A DNA stretch of 64,000 bases from Galdieria partita (lineage: Eukaryota; Rhodophyta; Bangiophyceae; Galdieriales; Galdieriaceae), in contig BQMJ01000033.1 in the NCBI GenBank assembly GCA_025991245.1, positions 160,777 to 224,776 on the forward strand, written 5' to 3'. The notes under the pieces were generated by a model. It saw only the letters and a program-made list of their open reading frames with translations, did not search any database and was not told the origin of the DNA. This document shows positions 1 to 11,709 of this stretch, piece after piece (the first letter of the stretch is position 1; the number at the start of each line of letters is the position of its first letter). Both the position numbers and the translations under genes were made by a program.

Positions 1-1225
<1,225 letters not shown>

Positions 1226-1650
1226 ATAGCTTTTGTATACTTGTGTATCTGTTTGTGTTTGCAATTTTTTGTGTGTTTTCTATAAAGAGAATATCTTTGT
1301 ACTTTATCATTCAGAATAGATGTTTAGTATTAGAAGAAATTCCAATCAATTACGAACTGGTAAAACAGGACAAAAATCTCTTGAACTATCAAGTCTATGA
1401 GTCTATCAACTTCTTTTGCACTTTGAAAACGCATCGAACAAAGTTGTCTAGGGTTGCTTTCAGTATGTGTAAAAATATCAGAGCAAATACATTTTGTGAG
1501 TATTGTCACTTTGAGATAATAAACCGCTATTGAAACTTTCATCAACTCGAATCCAATTCTTTATTTTCTATTTGTGATTGGATTGCGTTGAAATAGTTCT
1601 AAAATACTTGGATGGTACATCATTCTGCAATATTGTTGTTTAGTGCAAAA
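1226..1650. other. Intergenic spacer between enolase and uL24m
   Basis: About 390-420 bases of AT-rich sequence between two co-directional genes. Open frames exist on both strands but none has recognisable content or a conserved partner. It probably holds the enolase 3' region and the uL24m promoter. No defined motif could be supported. Confidence 0.5.
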
Positions 1651-2351
1651 ATGGCTAGAGTGAGCAGAAACTTACCCAGGAAACGAATACTCCGAGGAAA
1701 GTTGTCGAAGGAGATTAGTGATCCTATGGATTCTTGTGTTACAGAGATTCGCTTTGCCAAAAAAGTGAAGCACCGTCTGGAGCCTTGGAACTTTTTACCT
1801 GGTGACACAGTGGAAGTTTTGAATGGTCCTGAAAAGGGCAAGCGGTCACGTGTTTTATTGTCCCTCCCAGAATCAAACGATCTAGTGATCGAAGACATCA
1901 ATGTTCAAACAGTGTTAAAGTTGAAAGACAATAGTAGCGAAACAGAGGAAGTGAAAACAGAACATCCTTTGAAAGCTTCGAGAGTTTCTTTGGTTTGTCC
2001 AGAAACAGGGTATGAGTGTACGATGTGCTCATGTTTTATTCACTCTCATTTGATTAGGAAACCAACGGACGTTGTCTATCGTTATTTGGAAGATGGAACA
2101 AGAGTTCGAGTTGCAAAGGTTTCTGGAGCCATTGTACCTTATCCTCAGTTGGCAACTCGTGTAGAAAAGAGTAAAGAAAAGAAACCGGATGAAATGAAAG
2201 TAGACAGTAAGTCTTTTGGTTGTTTTCTATTGAAAACTCACTCAGTTTGCTTCGTATAGATATCTACTTATGTACTCCTCCTGAACAGGCTGTCAAGAAA
2301 ACATTGGAAATCAAAGGTCTCGCTACTGCTGTAGAAGTAGAAGACTTCTAA
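1612..2351 (+). CDS. Mitochondrial-type large-subunit ribosomal protein uL24m (KOW domain)
   Basis: A component of the mitochondrial large ribosomal subunit. The diagnostic stretch is a KOW motif, WNFLPGDTVEVLNGPEKGK, followed by a basic middle and a segment (RKPTDVVYRYLEDGTRVRVAKVSG) that fits the uL24m region after the KOW domain. Two in-frame ATGs are possible, at 1612 and 1651. The first adds a 13-residue hydrophobic extension (216 aa), the second gives 203 aa, and either could start a mitochondrial presequence. Exon 1 ends near 2199, an intron of about 89 bp (donor GTAGAC, weak) runs to 2288, and exon 2 ends at TAA 2351 in an acidic tail. The donor is the least certain part. A bacterial-type or plastid L24 is less likely because of the long C-terminal extension. 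Confidence 0.8.
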
Positions 2352-2387
2352 AGCTTACTTATTGAAAAAGTTTTCGTTGTAACTTGG

Positions 2388-2654
2388 TTAATTCAATCCA
2401 TTTAGAATCTCTTTCAGTTCTTCTTGTGTAGCTTGCTTTTTGACAACCACAAAGAAGAGTGGAACATTGTAGAGTTGCTTCTCCTTATGTTGCCCTTCAA
2501 AAGAATATTTCCGAATTTGCGTTAAAGCTATTCCTGTGCTAGTTCTTAGATTTAAAGTTTTGTTAGTTCTAGTTGGATCCTCTACACTTGTCATGAGCAC
2601 TTGAAGAGGATTCACTTGTCCAGGCAGTACTAAAATCCTTTGTCTTGTGGACAA
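2388..2654 (-). CDS. Unrecognised small protein or terminal exon
   Basis: An 88-codon frame with no ATG at its upstream end: it is closed by TGA just before a TTG, and the first internal ATG is about 20 codons in. It is therefore probably the last exon of a minus-strand gene whose upstream exon I could not place. The product is mixed polar and hydrophobic and ends in LKEILNGLN. I do not recognise the family. On the opposite strand an ATG at 2661 begins a short plausible exon (MAGQETPDDLLRLF), so the true gene arrangement between 2.4 and 2.8 kb is unresolved. Confidence 0.3.
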   Translation of the reverse strand: MSTRQRILVLPGQVNPLQVLMTSVEDPTRTNKTLNLRTSTGIALTQIRKYSFEGQHKEKQLYNVPLFFVVVKKQATQEELKEILNGLN

Positions 2655-3078
2655 TCATAAATGGCTGGACAGGAAACGCCCGATGACCTGCTTAGACTGT
2701 TTGCAACGGCTTTGCATTCGTGTGATAAACTTTGAAATACTTGAAATTGATACAGTAGTTATCAAAGTGCAATTTACATTGTATTTAAACGTTACCGTCG
2801 GTTATAATATTCTTCAATGGTTGAAAGTTACCAATTTTCAAGCTTCGACCACACACAGTGACTGTAGAGATTTGTTGAATAATATGACGATAAAAATGTA
2901 TATATATATATATATCACTCTTTAGCCAAAATGTTAGTCTCCGATGGAGTTGCATACAAAGTGTCATCGAATCTTATTCTTTTACAAATCATAAACTTTG
3001 AACACATCATTTTATCAAAATTTTGACAAGCCAATCTGCTCTATGTTTAACAGAAGGAAAAGACTAGTTGCTCTAACA

Positions 3079-4892
3079 TCATCTTTGCCTAGATAAGAAA
3101 CTCTCAACGTTTCTTTCCAACATCGACAATGGAACAGCTCCTGAACGAAGCACACAATCATGAAACAAAGGCCATGAGAACTTCTCTTTCAATTGCTCTT
3201 GAGCGACTTGTAACAGTTGAATAATTTTCATTTCTCCAACCTTGTATGCCAATGCTTGACCTGGCATAACCATATATCTGTCAATTTCTACTTGAATATC
3301 TGCTTCCGTAATACCAGCATTTTCACGCATATATTGCACAGATTCCTCTCTCGTCCATCCCAATGCATGAAGTCCTGTATCCACTACAAGTCGACAAGCT
3401 CTCCAAATTTCTGCCAAAAGTCTTCCCAACAAATCATAATCATCCTCATATACATTCATAACATTTCCCAAATATTCCGCATAAAGTCCCCAACCTTCTA
3501 CATAACCAATGCAAAAGCCTTGAACTTCTCTACGAATTCGTGGTAGATGATCCAACTCTTGGGCGATAGCAACTTGTAAATGATGACCAGGAATGCCCTC
3601 ATGCAATGCAACTGCTTTCATTGCATAGAGAGGTCTTGTCGTAGGTTCCGATGTATTTGCATAGAATACTGCTGGTCTCGACCGATCTTTCGGGGCAGGA
3701 TAATAATGTGCTGGTGGAGCTGATTTTTCTCGATAAGATTCAATAGGCTTTACCTCCAATTCTGCCCTCGGAAGATTCACAAAGTAATGCGAAACTTTGG
3801 AGCGAATCTTCCCTAAAATATCCTTGTATAACTGAATAATACTTTGTCCATCCTTGGCAAACAGTTGTGGGTTTTGTCTAAGTTGAGCGATAAACGAGAC
3901 AAATGAGCCTTCGGTTTGTTGTAAACGAGCTCTAACACGAGTAATTTCTTTGGATATTCTTTCGACCTCCTTCTTACCAATCAAGTGCAGTTCTTCTGCT
4001 GTATATGATAAAGATGTATAATACTCTATTGCTCCTTGATAGATATTCTTTGAGTCCTTCCAATGGATAATACCGGCAGTTTGTCTTGCATTAGGTCTAT
4101 ACTCGTCCTGTAAAAAATCTGCCAATAGCTTGTAACCAGGAAGAACGCTTTTCTCGATAACATGTTTAAGAGCTTCCGTATCTCCAACCCATTTCTCAAA
4201 TGAAGTTGCTGCTGAATCATAAAATGGAGAGTTCATCGCATCCTTCTCTCCTTGTGCCTTACATATCGAGATAAGTGCTTCTACTGATTCTACAGGCAAT
4301 ACATAACCTGTATGAATGCCATGGCGAAATGCTTCTATCATTTGGGTTACCTGCTTTGGAAATGCTGCAAGTCGAGCCAAAAAACTCTCTGTGTCTTCTT
4401 TACTATTCCAAGGATGGAAATTACCAGCCAACGGTAACATAACGGGTGGACCGAATATATGTGTAGTTGGAATTTCGTATCTGTCAAAGGTTTCCAAACT
4501 TAGAATAGATACTCTCAGCATTTCACGCAAAAATTCGTAATTATCTACTTCCGTTTCGGGAAGCAAACTACTAAGCTTCGACTGTGTAACTTCTGTGTTC
4601 AAGCGTTTCAACGACTGGTAGTGTTCTTCGTGAGCTTCAAAACTTAGATCCTTCAGATATGAGTTCCATCGATAGTCTCCTTTTTTACAGTTGAGTTGTT
4701 TCTCGTTAACAAAAAAGATTCCTTCCACTTACCTATCATAGTTGCTGAAAGAGGGTCATTGCGCATCTCTTCGTCCCATAACTCAGCATAAAGGTTCCAG
4801 AGCCATTGTGAGGCCTTGTTTTCATGATCGATAGCATATGGTTCCACTGAAATAGGAGCCTTAAAGTTACGTACACTGTTGGGATCCAACAT
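3079..4892 (-). CDS. DUF885-family metallopeptidase-like protein
   Basis: A protein of about 586 aa from two exons (4892-4733 and 4679-3079) with a 53-bp GT-AG intron. The start chosen is the ATG at 4892, just before MLDPNSVRNF. The N-terminal part carries the family-like segment DPLSATMIGDYRWNSYLKDLSF, which only appears after splicing. The hallmark HEGIPGHHLQ lies in the C-terminal half, followed by a long helical region with EGWGLYAEYLG and an R-containing VDTGLHALGW stretch, all typical of DUF885. The family belongs to the zincin-like peptidase clan by its HE...H motif, but the substrate is unknown. It is mainly bacterial in my knowledge of the family, so acquisition by transfer is possible but not shown here. 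It is divergent to NOP2, sharing a 330-bp promoter region. Confidence 0.85.
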
Positions 4893-5222
4893 TCGAAATG
4901 TTGCCAACAATTCAACTGGTGTAAATCAATATAATTTCTTATTCAACGACTTTTTGATACCCAATCTTTGGACTATGCTTATCTTGAAAAGGAGTGTTAT
5001 CAAGTGAATATCGATGAGATACAAGTATTTTATTGTAATAATACTTGCAAAGATTCTTTTTGGGTTGCATGGTTTGCCTAGGACTCTTGAAGGTGAATCT
5101 TGTGCTTCATCGAGATAGTCAGTCAATATGATATAATCAAGCCAGCAAAATGCACAAGTTTCATCATCTAAGGACAATTCTTCCAATGACAACGGCGATC
5201 ACCATTCACTGTACTTGAAGAA
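4893..5222. promoter_or_regulatory. Shared upstream region of DUF885 gene and NOP2
   Basis: A 330-bp spacer between two divergently transcribed genes, so it should contain both promoters. It is AT-rich on the DUF885 side. I could not identify a specific factor-binding site. A minus-strand open frame crosses it but looks non-coding. Confidence 0.4.
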
Positions 5223-6967
5223 ATGGGAGGAACTGGACGAGCGAGAAGAACCAAACGTATCCAAAAGTTTGGTACTGGAGTGCAAGACAGTGTGAGAATA
5301 GTCAATAAAAAATTGAAATTATCTGGAGAGAATGCTTTACAACCAGATGTCCCCTTTGGAAAAAGACAAAAGAAGAAGAAGCCAACTTTTGAAAGGCAAC
5401 AGGAGAACAGAGAAAAACAGAAACAAGCGAAGAAGAAGAAGGATGTAGACCAAGAGAGTGCTTTTGTTGACTCTAGTAACAACAAAGAAGCATCAAGAGA
5501 CAAGGAGCTAGTTTTTCTAGAGTCTTTAGTTGACTCCAAAGACGACACCAACTTGGAAGACTCTGTCGAGGAACAGGAAGATAGCTCATCCCCTGTTTCT
5601 TCACTATGGGAAAATGATGGAGACACCAAAAAAGACTTGTTTGAAGATAGTTCCGTAGAAGAGAGTGATACCGAAGAACTCGATATTGAGAGAGAAACGA
5701 GACACTTGGACGATGAAAGGCGACTCGAGGAAGAAGATTCGAAAGCAGAGTTTGTATTGAATGCCACAGAGAATTTCGTAGCGGCTGAACAATTGGCAAA
5801 GCTCTTTGATGACGATATACAACGTTCTATGGCCGATAGGAAGTCACGAATATCTATTGTTTTACAAATTCTATCAGACTTTAAGAATCGAAAGGATGGG
5901 TCTCATTCCAGGTCGGAATATTTATCTCTACTAAAGTCCGATATCAGTTATGTCTATGGCTATAATACATTTCTTGTAGAAGAATTTTTGGGTATGTTTT
6001 CTCCTGTGGAATGTATGGAATTTATTGAAGCTAGTGATAAACCCCGTCCTCTTGTTATAAGAACGAATACTTTGAAAATCAAAAGAAGGCAGTTGGCTCA
6101 AGAACTAATTTCACGTGGAGTGAATGTGGATCCGTTGGAGAATTGGAGCAAGGAGGGTTTGGTTGTATATGAAAGTAGAGTTCCAATAGGAGCCACACCG
6201 GAATATTTGGCTGGACATTATATGATTCAAGCATCTTCTTCCTTTATTCCAGTATTGGCTTTGGATCCTCAAGAGAACGAAAAGATTCTGGACATGGCAG
6301 CTTCTCCTGGTGGAAAGACGACTTTTATTTCAGCTCTGATGCATAATACGGGCATTGTATATGCAAATGATTCTAATGCTGACCGCATAAAGTCTTTGGT
6401 TGCAAATATTCATCGATTAGGAGTTGAAAACACTATCGTTTCTTGTTATGATGGTAGAAAACTTGTTTCCATAGTACGAGATTTGGATCGCATATTATTA
6501 GATGCACCTTGTTCTGGTACTGGTATTATTTCTCATGATCCTTCAGTAAAGACGAGTCGAAGTAGACCGGATATTCAAAGGAATTCATTGTTACAAAAGC
6601 AACTGTTGTTAGCTGCAGTGGATTGTTGCAATGCCCATTCAGCAACTGGAGGTAAGCTTTTATTTGTGTAGTTTCCAAACATGATTACATATCATCATTA
6701 GGTGTCATCGTGTATTCGACTTGTTCTGTTTTGGTTGAAGAGAATGAGGCGGTCATTGACTATTGTTTAAAACATCGCTTTGTAAAGGTAGTCTCATGTG
6801 GTGTCCCTTTTGGAATTCCTGGTTTTATAAAGTATCGAGGAAAACAGTTTCATCCTTCTCTTCAGGAATCTCGAAGATTCTTTCCACACATACATAATAT
6901 GGATGGATTTTTTGTCTGTAAGCTTAAAAAGTTGGAGAACGGAGTACGTAATGGTGAAAATCAGTAA
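5223..6967 (+). CDS. NOP2: NOP2/NSUN1-type rRNA (cytosine-5)-methyltransferase
   Basis: A nucleolar methyltransferase that modifies a cytosine of the large-subunit rRNA and supports 60S assembly. Two exons (5223-6651 and 6702-6967, 50-bp intron) give 564 aa. The first ~190 residues are a lysine-, glutamate- and serine-rich disordered nucleolar tail, as in NOP2 homologues. The catalytic part holds [12 protein letters not shown] (SAM binding), the motif IV cysteine in [18 protein letters not shown] (the GIISxDxSVK form is typical of NOP2 rather than other NSUN proteins), and [12 protein letters not shown] (motif VI cysteine), which is completed across the splice junction. It ends in a basic tail after the conserved [17 protein letters not shown] segment. 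Confidence 0.92.
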
Positions 6968-7099
6968 AAAATATTCTTGTCCGGAAGCAGATTGAAGTTT
7001 TCTATCGATTGAAGAGTCTTCAAGGCGATCAGCTATAGCATATGGATGTTAAGATAAATTGACGAAAACAAAGTTTCGCTCTGCTCTTGATAAACGGTT

Positions 7100-8176
7100 T
7101 CAACTACTTCTCTCCGTTTTAGTACTGGAAGGGCTAGGTGAATGGGTATCCAAGTTGAAGTTACTAGAAGATGTGCGCATGAGTATAGGTACTTGGAGAT
7201 ACTTGGATAAACTAAATAGGAAACCAGATAGAATACCCATAATAACACCAACCCATGCCATAAATGGAAGCTTTTCATGAAAGAAAATAGTTCCAATAAT
7301 AATAGTTGGAACTTTGATAAAATTTCCAACAAAACTAAACGTTGCTCCACTTGTGGTTGCGTTTACCCAAAACACAGATATCTGAATTACCGTAACTGCA
7401 ACACCTGAAAAGGTAAAAGAAGCTTTGAATAAGGAAGAAAGTTGGTACCAATCAGAATATATTTTTTGTGGTTCCTTTTGTATCCATGCAAAGGGTGTCA
7501 ATACAATAAAGGAAAGAATATTACCATTCATTGCCTTGGCAATATTGGAATATCGGGCCTTTCCAATAAAGAACCTCAAAGAGGCTAACCAGAGAACATT
7601 GGATACGATACTCACTCCGGTCCAAAAGTAACCTTTTGTTGAACTCACGTCAAAATGAGCTGTCACTGCACTACTGAGAAATATAAGAATCATGCTAAAG
7701 TACTCCAAAGTCGAAACAACATCTCCAAAGAGAAATCTTTCCAGAAGTTTCGTGCAAATAGGAACTAGAGCTTTAAGTGAAGTTACCACTGGAATAGTTA
7801 AATATTCAAAAGCTTTTGCATTAGAATAGAGATACAAAGAAGAAAACAGTTGAGGAAAGAGTAGCCGGCGGAGCAACTTCAAACTGAGTTTCGCGCTACT
7901 TAATAGTCCTAACAACGTACACAAGGCCAAAAATAAAGTCGATATAGCGTTTTGGACGACTATACAAGATATAGGAAATTGTTTTCCTTCCCCAGAAAAT
8001 ATGAGCTTGTTCATAAGAGTTACAGACATAGAACTCAAGCCGTAACAAAGACAAGATATTACAGCTTCACTTTTACCAAGTTGACGAAAGACAGATGATG
8101 ATGATCCCGTCTTTTCTTCTCCAGAAGGAGGTACAAATATGATATTATTATGACTGCCTTCTTCTTGAGTGTTCAT
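7100..8176 (-). CDS. Nucleotide-sugar/triose-phosphate translocator family membrane transporter
   Basis: A single-exon 358-aa polytopic membrane protein (ATG at 8176) with about ten hydrophobic segments, preceded by a short hydrophilic N-terminus. The pattern AKAFEYLTIPVVTSLKALVPI and the C-terminal NATTSGATFSFVGNFIKVP followed by GTIFFHEKL fit the drug/metabolite transporter superfamily, closest by eye to GDP-mannose transporters of the Golgi (VRG4/GONST type). The Ser/Thr-rich C-terminal tail is cytosolic in that family. No plastid transit peptide is evident, so a Golgi nucleotide-sugar antiporter is favoured over a plastid triose-phosphate translocator. The exact substrate cannot be told from sequence. 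Confidence 0.8.
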   Translation of the reverse strand: MNTQEEGSHNNIIFVPPSGEEKTGSSSSVFRQLGKSEAVISCLCYGLSSMSVTLMNKLIFSGEGKQFPISCIVVQNAISTLFLALCTLLGLLSSAKLSLKLLRRLLFPQLFSSLYLYSNAKAFEYLTIPVVTSLKALVPICTKLLERFLFGDVVSTLEYFSMILIFLSSAVTAHFDVSSTKGYFWTGVSIVSNVLWLASLRFFIGKARYSNIAKAMNGNILSFIVLTPFAWIQKEPQKIYSDWYQLSSLFKASFTFSGVAVTVIQISVFWVNATTSGATFSFVGNFIKVPTIIIGTIFFHEKLPFMAWVGVIMGILSGFLFSLSKYLQVPILMRTSSSNFNLDTHSPSPSSTKTERSS

Positions 8177-8475
8177 TCAACGGAATCAAAACAGCGGAAC
8201 AAGCGATGTTTGAAAAATTCGCAATTCAAATGTAGTTCATTTACTTGTTAGAGGACGGTTATCACTATTTTCAGTTACTTGAGAAGATTCCAGTTTTGTA
8301 TGTTATTTTAAGACCATAAATAATGCAACATTCAATATGAACATGATATTTTGGAACATTGATTCTTTCATCTTGATGACAAGGCGATACTTCCTAATAA
8401 GAGTGTCCAATCAACCCAAATTGTTTACATCATCCAGAAATGATTCTCCACTTGACCAATCTTCTCCCTTAGAAT

Positions 8476-9705
8476 ATGTCGTTGAAAGAGAAACGTTGTT
8501 TTCAGTTGACACCACTCATAACAGATAGAGAAGACCTATCTTCCGAGTTTTCAGGTTTGACCCTTCCTTCCACTGAAAGAACGGAAAAGGATTGCTGGGA
8601 AGAAGAAAACAATAACTTGGAGTACAACGAAAGAAATTGTAGTTCCTCAAATAGACCAGTGGCAAAGGAATTTGAACTGTTCGAAAGTAACGCTATTGAG
8701 CAACTTCCAGAACGGCCTTCACGTCCACAAAGTAACACGACGTCGTTTACCAGCTTACAAGGTTATCCTGATTCTCCGAGACCTCCTGGAACAAGCCTAT
8801 TTAACGATATTGTGTCAGTCAAGAAAAAGGATTGCAAAAGTAGTTTATCTTTATGGGTAAACCAAAGACGAAAACAGTCTGTAGCTCAGTCTCCCAAGCG
8901 AAACACGGAAACCTTAGGACGAAACTCCAAGCGAAAACCAAGTTTACGAGCACGATTAATCAACAGATTCATATTATCTACAAGAAAAGCAGTTCATGAA
9001 TATGCCGCAGCTGCAACTGCCATCATATCACCTTCTGGAGATTTGGGTGATTCCGACCGATTCCAGAGTTGCCACCGATATGCTCAAGATGGAATGGAAT
9101 CTACAGATATTGTGGACCATAAAGAGGGCTTTTCTTGTCGTCTCTGTGAAGACCATAGAGCACATAGTACTTTATCTGTTAAGAAACCTGGTATTTCCAC
9201 AAGTATAGAGTCTCGTATAAGAAGTAAATCATTTCCAGAATATGTTGTGCATTACAACGACAGTGCACAGGAAGAGAATGTGACACTGAGTCGTATGCGC
9301 TCATGTTCTCAAGTTCTTGATGATGAATTGTATGGCACAAAGTCAGATGATTGGTTGCATGTTTCTGGAGAACTTGCAGCTGTCACTATTACAAAGAAGA
9401 GTCGTCGAATGCCATATGATAATAATCGAGAATTTTCTCCAGTTAGTCCATATATTAGAGATGGGGTTTATATTGAAGAGAACACGAGAGGACAAGTTGA
9501 TCGTATACAAACTTCTTTGACTGAAGTGGATGAGGAAGACAAGGCTTCAAAAGGCGAAGAAGAAAAGGAAGAGGACATTTACCAAACTGCGAAATATAAG
9601 AAGAAAATGAGTTTGAAGTTGGATTTACAGAGCGTTGCAGGTTCTTCGAGAGATTCTCGAATTGTTCCAGTGAAGACAAGCAGGAAGAAGGGCTCCTTTG
9701 TGTAA
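8476..9705 (+). CDS. Hypothetical Ser/Arg-rich, largely disordered protein
   Basis: A single-exon 409-codon frame starting MSLKEKRCF. Composition is rich in Ser, Arg, Glu and Lys with no membrane segment and no recognised domain. There are basic patches (KRKPSLRARLINRF near residue 155), several RxxS-type sites and an acidic stretch near the C-terminus (EVDEEDKASKGEEEKEED). This could be a signalling or cytoskeletal adaptor regulated by phosphorylation, but that is inference only. The long open frame with steady codon use supports it being real. It is divergent to the transporter gene upstream. Confidence 0.6.
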   Translation: MSLKEKRCFQLTPLITDREDLSSEFSGLTLPSTERTEKDCWEEENNNLEYNERNCSSSNRPVAKEFELFESNAIEQLPERPSRPQSNTTSFTSLQGYPDSPRPPGTSLFNDIVSVKKKDCKSSLSLWVNQRRKQSVAQSPKRNTETLGRNSKRKPSLRARLINRFILSTRKAVHEYAAAATAIISPSGDLGDSDRFQSCHRYAQDGMESTDIVDHKEGFSCRLCEDHRAHSTLSVKKPGISTSIESRIRSKSFPEYVVHYNDSAQEENVTLSRMRSCSQVLDDELYGTKSDDWLHVSGELAAVTITKKSRRMPYDNNREFSPVSPYIRDGVYIEENTRGQVDRIQTSLTEVDEEDKASKGEEEKEEDIYQTAKYKKKMSLKLDLQSVAGSSRDSRIVPVKTSRKKGSFV

Positions 9706-10074
9706 TTGTTATTTTATCATTGACAAGTGTGTTTTTATTTTTCTCGATACAGAACATTTTATATAGAGACACAGATGAACTTGAATGTATAGACAAGAAA
9801 CTTGTAAGATAGTATGAAATTTTTACTATCATGTTGAAGTTGTCACCCAAGGGTTTTATTGATTTTTGTATTATTATGCTACATTTAGAGTTTATTTTGC
9901 ATTATTTGGATAGAATTACCTTTTGTCCAGAACAAAATTAGTTTTTTATAGAGAATAGCTCAAAGATCATGGAATATTGGGAAGGAATTTCTTATGACGA
10001 CATTTAAGCAAAATTTCAAATTTCATTTGGTGGGGATTGTTGGATCCCATTTTTCTCTTGAATAAGTTTTTTAT
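9706..10074. other. Intergenic spacer
   Basis: AT-rich spacer between the disordered-protein gene and the Dad2-like gene. No gene, repeat or motif seen. Confidence 0.5.
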
Positions 10075-10421
10075 ATGATAGAAAACAATCAAACGGAGGT
10101 CAACGAATCATTCTCTGAGGAGGATGTTTTGCGACGTAAAGAAAAAGAGTTGCAAACACTTTCAAAGATACGAGAATATACTCAAGAAATATTGGAACAA
10201 CTCAAGTTACGAATAAAAACGTTTGAAAAATATGAAACAATATTGGCTGGTAAGCAAAGAGTTCATAAGAAAAATAGGCACTTATAGTATTTATACAATT
10301 TCTGTTCGATAAAGACTCGACAGGAACTATATCGCAATGGAGAGAAGTTTTTCTTTCTAGTACAAATATCCTCAACGGCGAAGAATATGTCAAAGTATCT
10401 TTAAAAGATATGGCCGAGTAA
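10075..10421 (+). CDS. DAD2: DASH/Dam1 complex subunit Dad2-like protein
   Basis: Two exons (10075-10249 and 10315-10421, 65-bp intron) encode a 93-aa helical protein. The pattern KEKELQTLSKIREYTQEIL, a heptad-like linker, then a G...W core (DSTGTISQWREVFL) matches the small Dad2 family, which has 'L..L..IR' in the first helix and 'G...vl.nW..V' after the linker. Dad2 is part of the ring complex that couples kinetochores to spindle microtubules in fungi and some other eukaryotes. The tryptophan motif is only in frame after splicing, which supports the model. The call rests on a short pattern, so a different small coiled-coil protein is possible. Confidence 0.5.
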
Positions 10422-10487
10422 AATTCGTTGGATTATCTTGAAGAGTCTCCAAGTATAAAGTATACCTAATAGTTTGTGTGAATATAG

Positions 10488-10517
10488 AAAACATTATGTT
10501 TTTCCACATAATGTTTT
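10488..10517. terminator. Perfect 12-bp inverted repeat at gene 3' end
   Basis: The arms 10488-10499 and 10506-10517 are exact reverse complements with a 6-base loop. The hairpin covers the stop codon of the zinc-finger gene (minus strand) and lies about 65 bp past the Dad2-like stop, so it sits between two converging genes. A 3'-end or RNA-stability role is inference. Confidence 0.4.
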
Positions 10518-11453
10518 CAGAACGTTAGATTTGGTTATTCCCATTTCACTCTTGATGGAACTTTCCAATCCTGATTCAATTACTGCCGAATTGTTTTTCT
10601 TCTTGCTAGCTTCTCTATCCTTATCATTATGAAATTTTCGAATATGTCTTTGACGAGACGACTCCAAAGTAAATCTTCTGTAGCAAAGGGGACACTCAAC
10701 AAGATATTGCTTTTCATGCACTGCTCTCTCATGAACCATGCAGTTGTACAGTGAAGTAAACTTTTTTGTGCAACAGGGAAAGTGACAAGGGAAAACTTGT
10801 CGGACTTGGACAGACTCTTCATGGATATTGAGATGTCGAAGCCAAGAAGAATATTTCGAAAAAGTTTTGTCGCAACAATTACAAGGAAACACAACCTTGT
10901 CATGTGCTTCTTGAGAATGGGAGGAGAACTCAGCAAAGCTATTAGAGCCTTCACTACACTCCGGCACAGAACAAAAGTACTTACAGCGAGACCAGTCTTC
11001 AGGTAATTGGACTGGATTGGGCAAAGATGAGTTGTCGCTCATTCCTCCTCCATATTTCTTCTCAACGTTCTCAAGATAGCAACTAGATGATTGATGAGAG
11101 ATGCAATGCTCTGCTAGCTGTTTCTTCTTTCTAAAAGCTTTTCCACAATTCGGAAAAGAGCAAGTGAACGCTCTTTTAACAGTATGACACATTTCATGTC
11201 TTTGCAAACGCTGTTTTGTAGCAAATGTTTTGTCACAATTGATTCGTGAGCAAGCAAACGGCTTCCTTTCCTGATGGCTCCACTCGTGCCGTCGAAGATG
11301 ATCAGAGCGTGTATATGTTTTTCCACAGAAAGGATAACTACAAACGTAAGGTCGTTCTCCTGTATGTGTTCTTGTATGTGCAATCCACTTTGAACGAGTT
11401 CGATAACTCTTTCCACAGCCATCGCAAGTAAATAACACCGTCGAGTCGCTCAT
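10494..11453 (-). CDS. C2H2 zinc-finger protein, TFIIIA-like
   Basis: A single-exon gene starting at ATG 11453 (319 aa). It carries eight C2H2 fingers: five in the N-terminal half with short TFIIIA-like linkers (for example CDGCGKSYRTRSKWIAHTRTH, then CSYPFCGKTYTRSDHLRRH), an interruption of about 30 residues, then further fingers ending in CPLCYRRFTLESSRQRH, and a basic tail rich in Lys and Ser. The CxxxxC spacing of most fingers and the clustered arrangement fit transcription factor IIIA, which binds the internal control region of 5S rRNA genes and 5S rRNA. TFIIIA usually has nine fingers; eight are clear here. Another multi-finger regulator cannot be excluded. Confidence 0.7.
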   Translation of the reverse strand: MSDSTVLFTCDGCGKSYRTRSKWIAHTRTHTGERPYVCSYPFCGKTYTRSDHLRRHEWSHQERKPFACSRINCDKTFATKQRLQRHEMCHTVKRAFTCSFPNCGKAFRKKKQLAEHCISHQSSSCYLENVEKKYGGGMSDNSSLPNPVQLPEDWSRCKYFCSVPECSEGSNSFAEFSSHSQEAHDKVVFPCNCCDKTFSKYSSWLRHLNIHEESVQVRQVFPCHFPCCTKKFTSLYNCMVHERAVHEKQYLVECPLCYRRFTLESSRQRHIRKFHNDKDREASKKKNNSAVIESGLESSIKSEMGITKSNVLKTLCGKT

Positions 11454-11709
11454 TTCCAATTCTAAAAATGATTGAAAGGAATCTTCGCCTCTTTTTACTC
11501 TCAAAACACTGGAAACTCACTTTAATCGAGTATACTATGCCCTTTATTCAATTGACAAGGATAGATGATACTCAATATCTTTAGATGTTTTCGCCTAAAA
11601 TAGGTTGTCTACAAAAACTCAATATTCTCGACGCATTGTAGATCATTAGACTCATTTGACTTGCCGTATGGATTGGCACACTTTTCACTCTATTTTGCAA
11701 AAAATATAT

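Noticed and set aside
5473-5822. Minus-strand frames inside the NOP2 acidic region
   Set aside because: They are antisense shadows of the repetitive Glu/Lys/Ser codons of NOP2.
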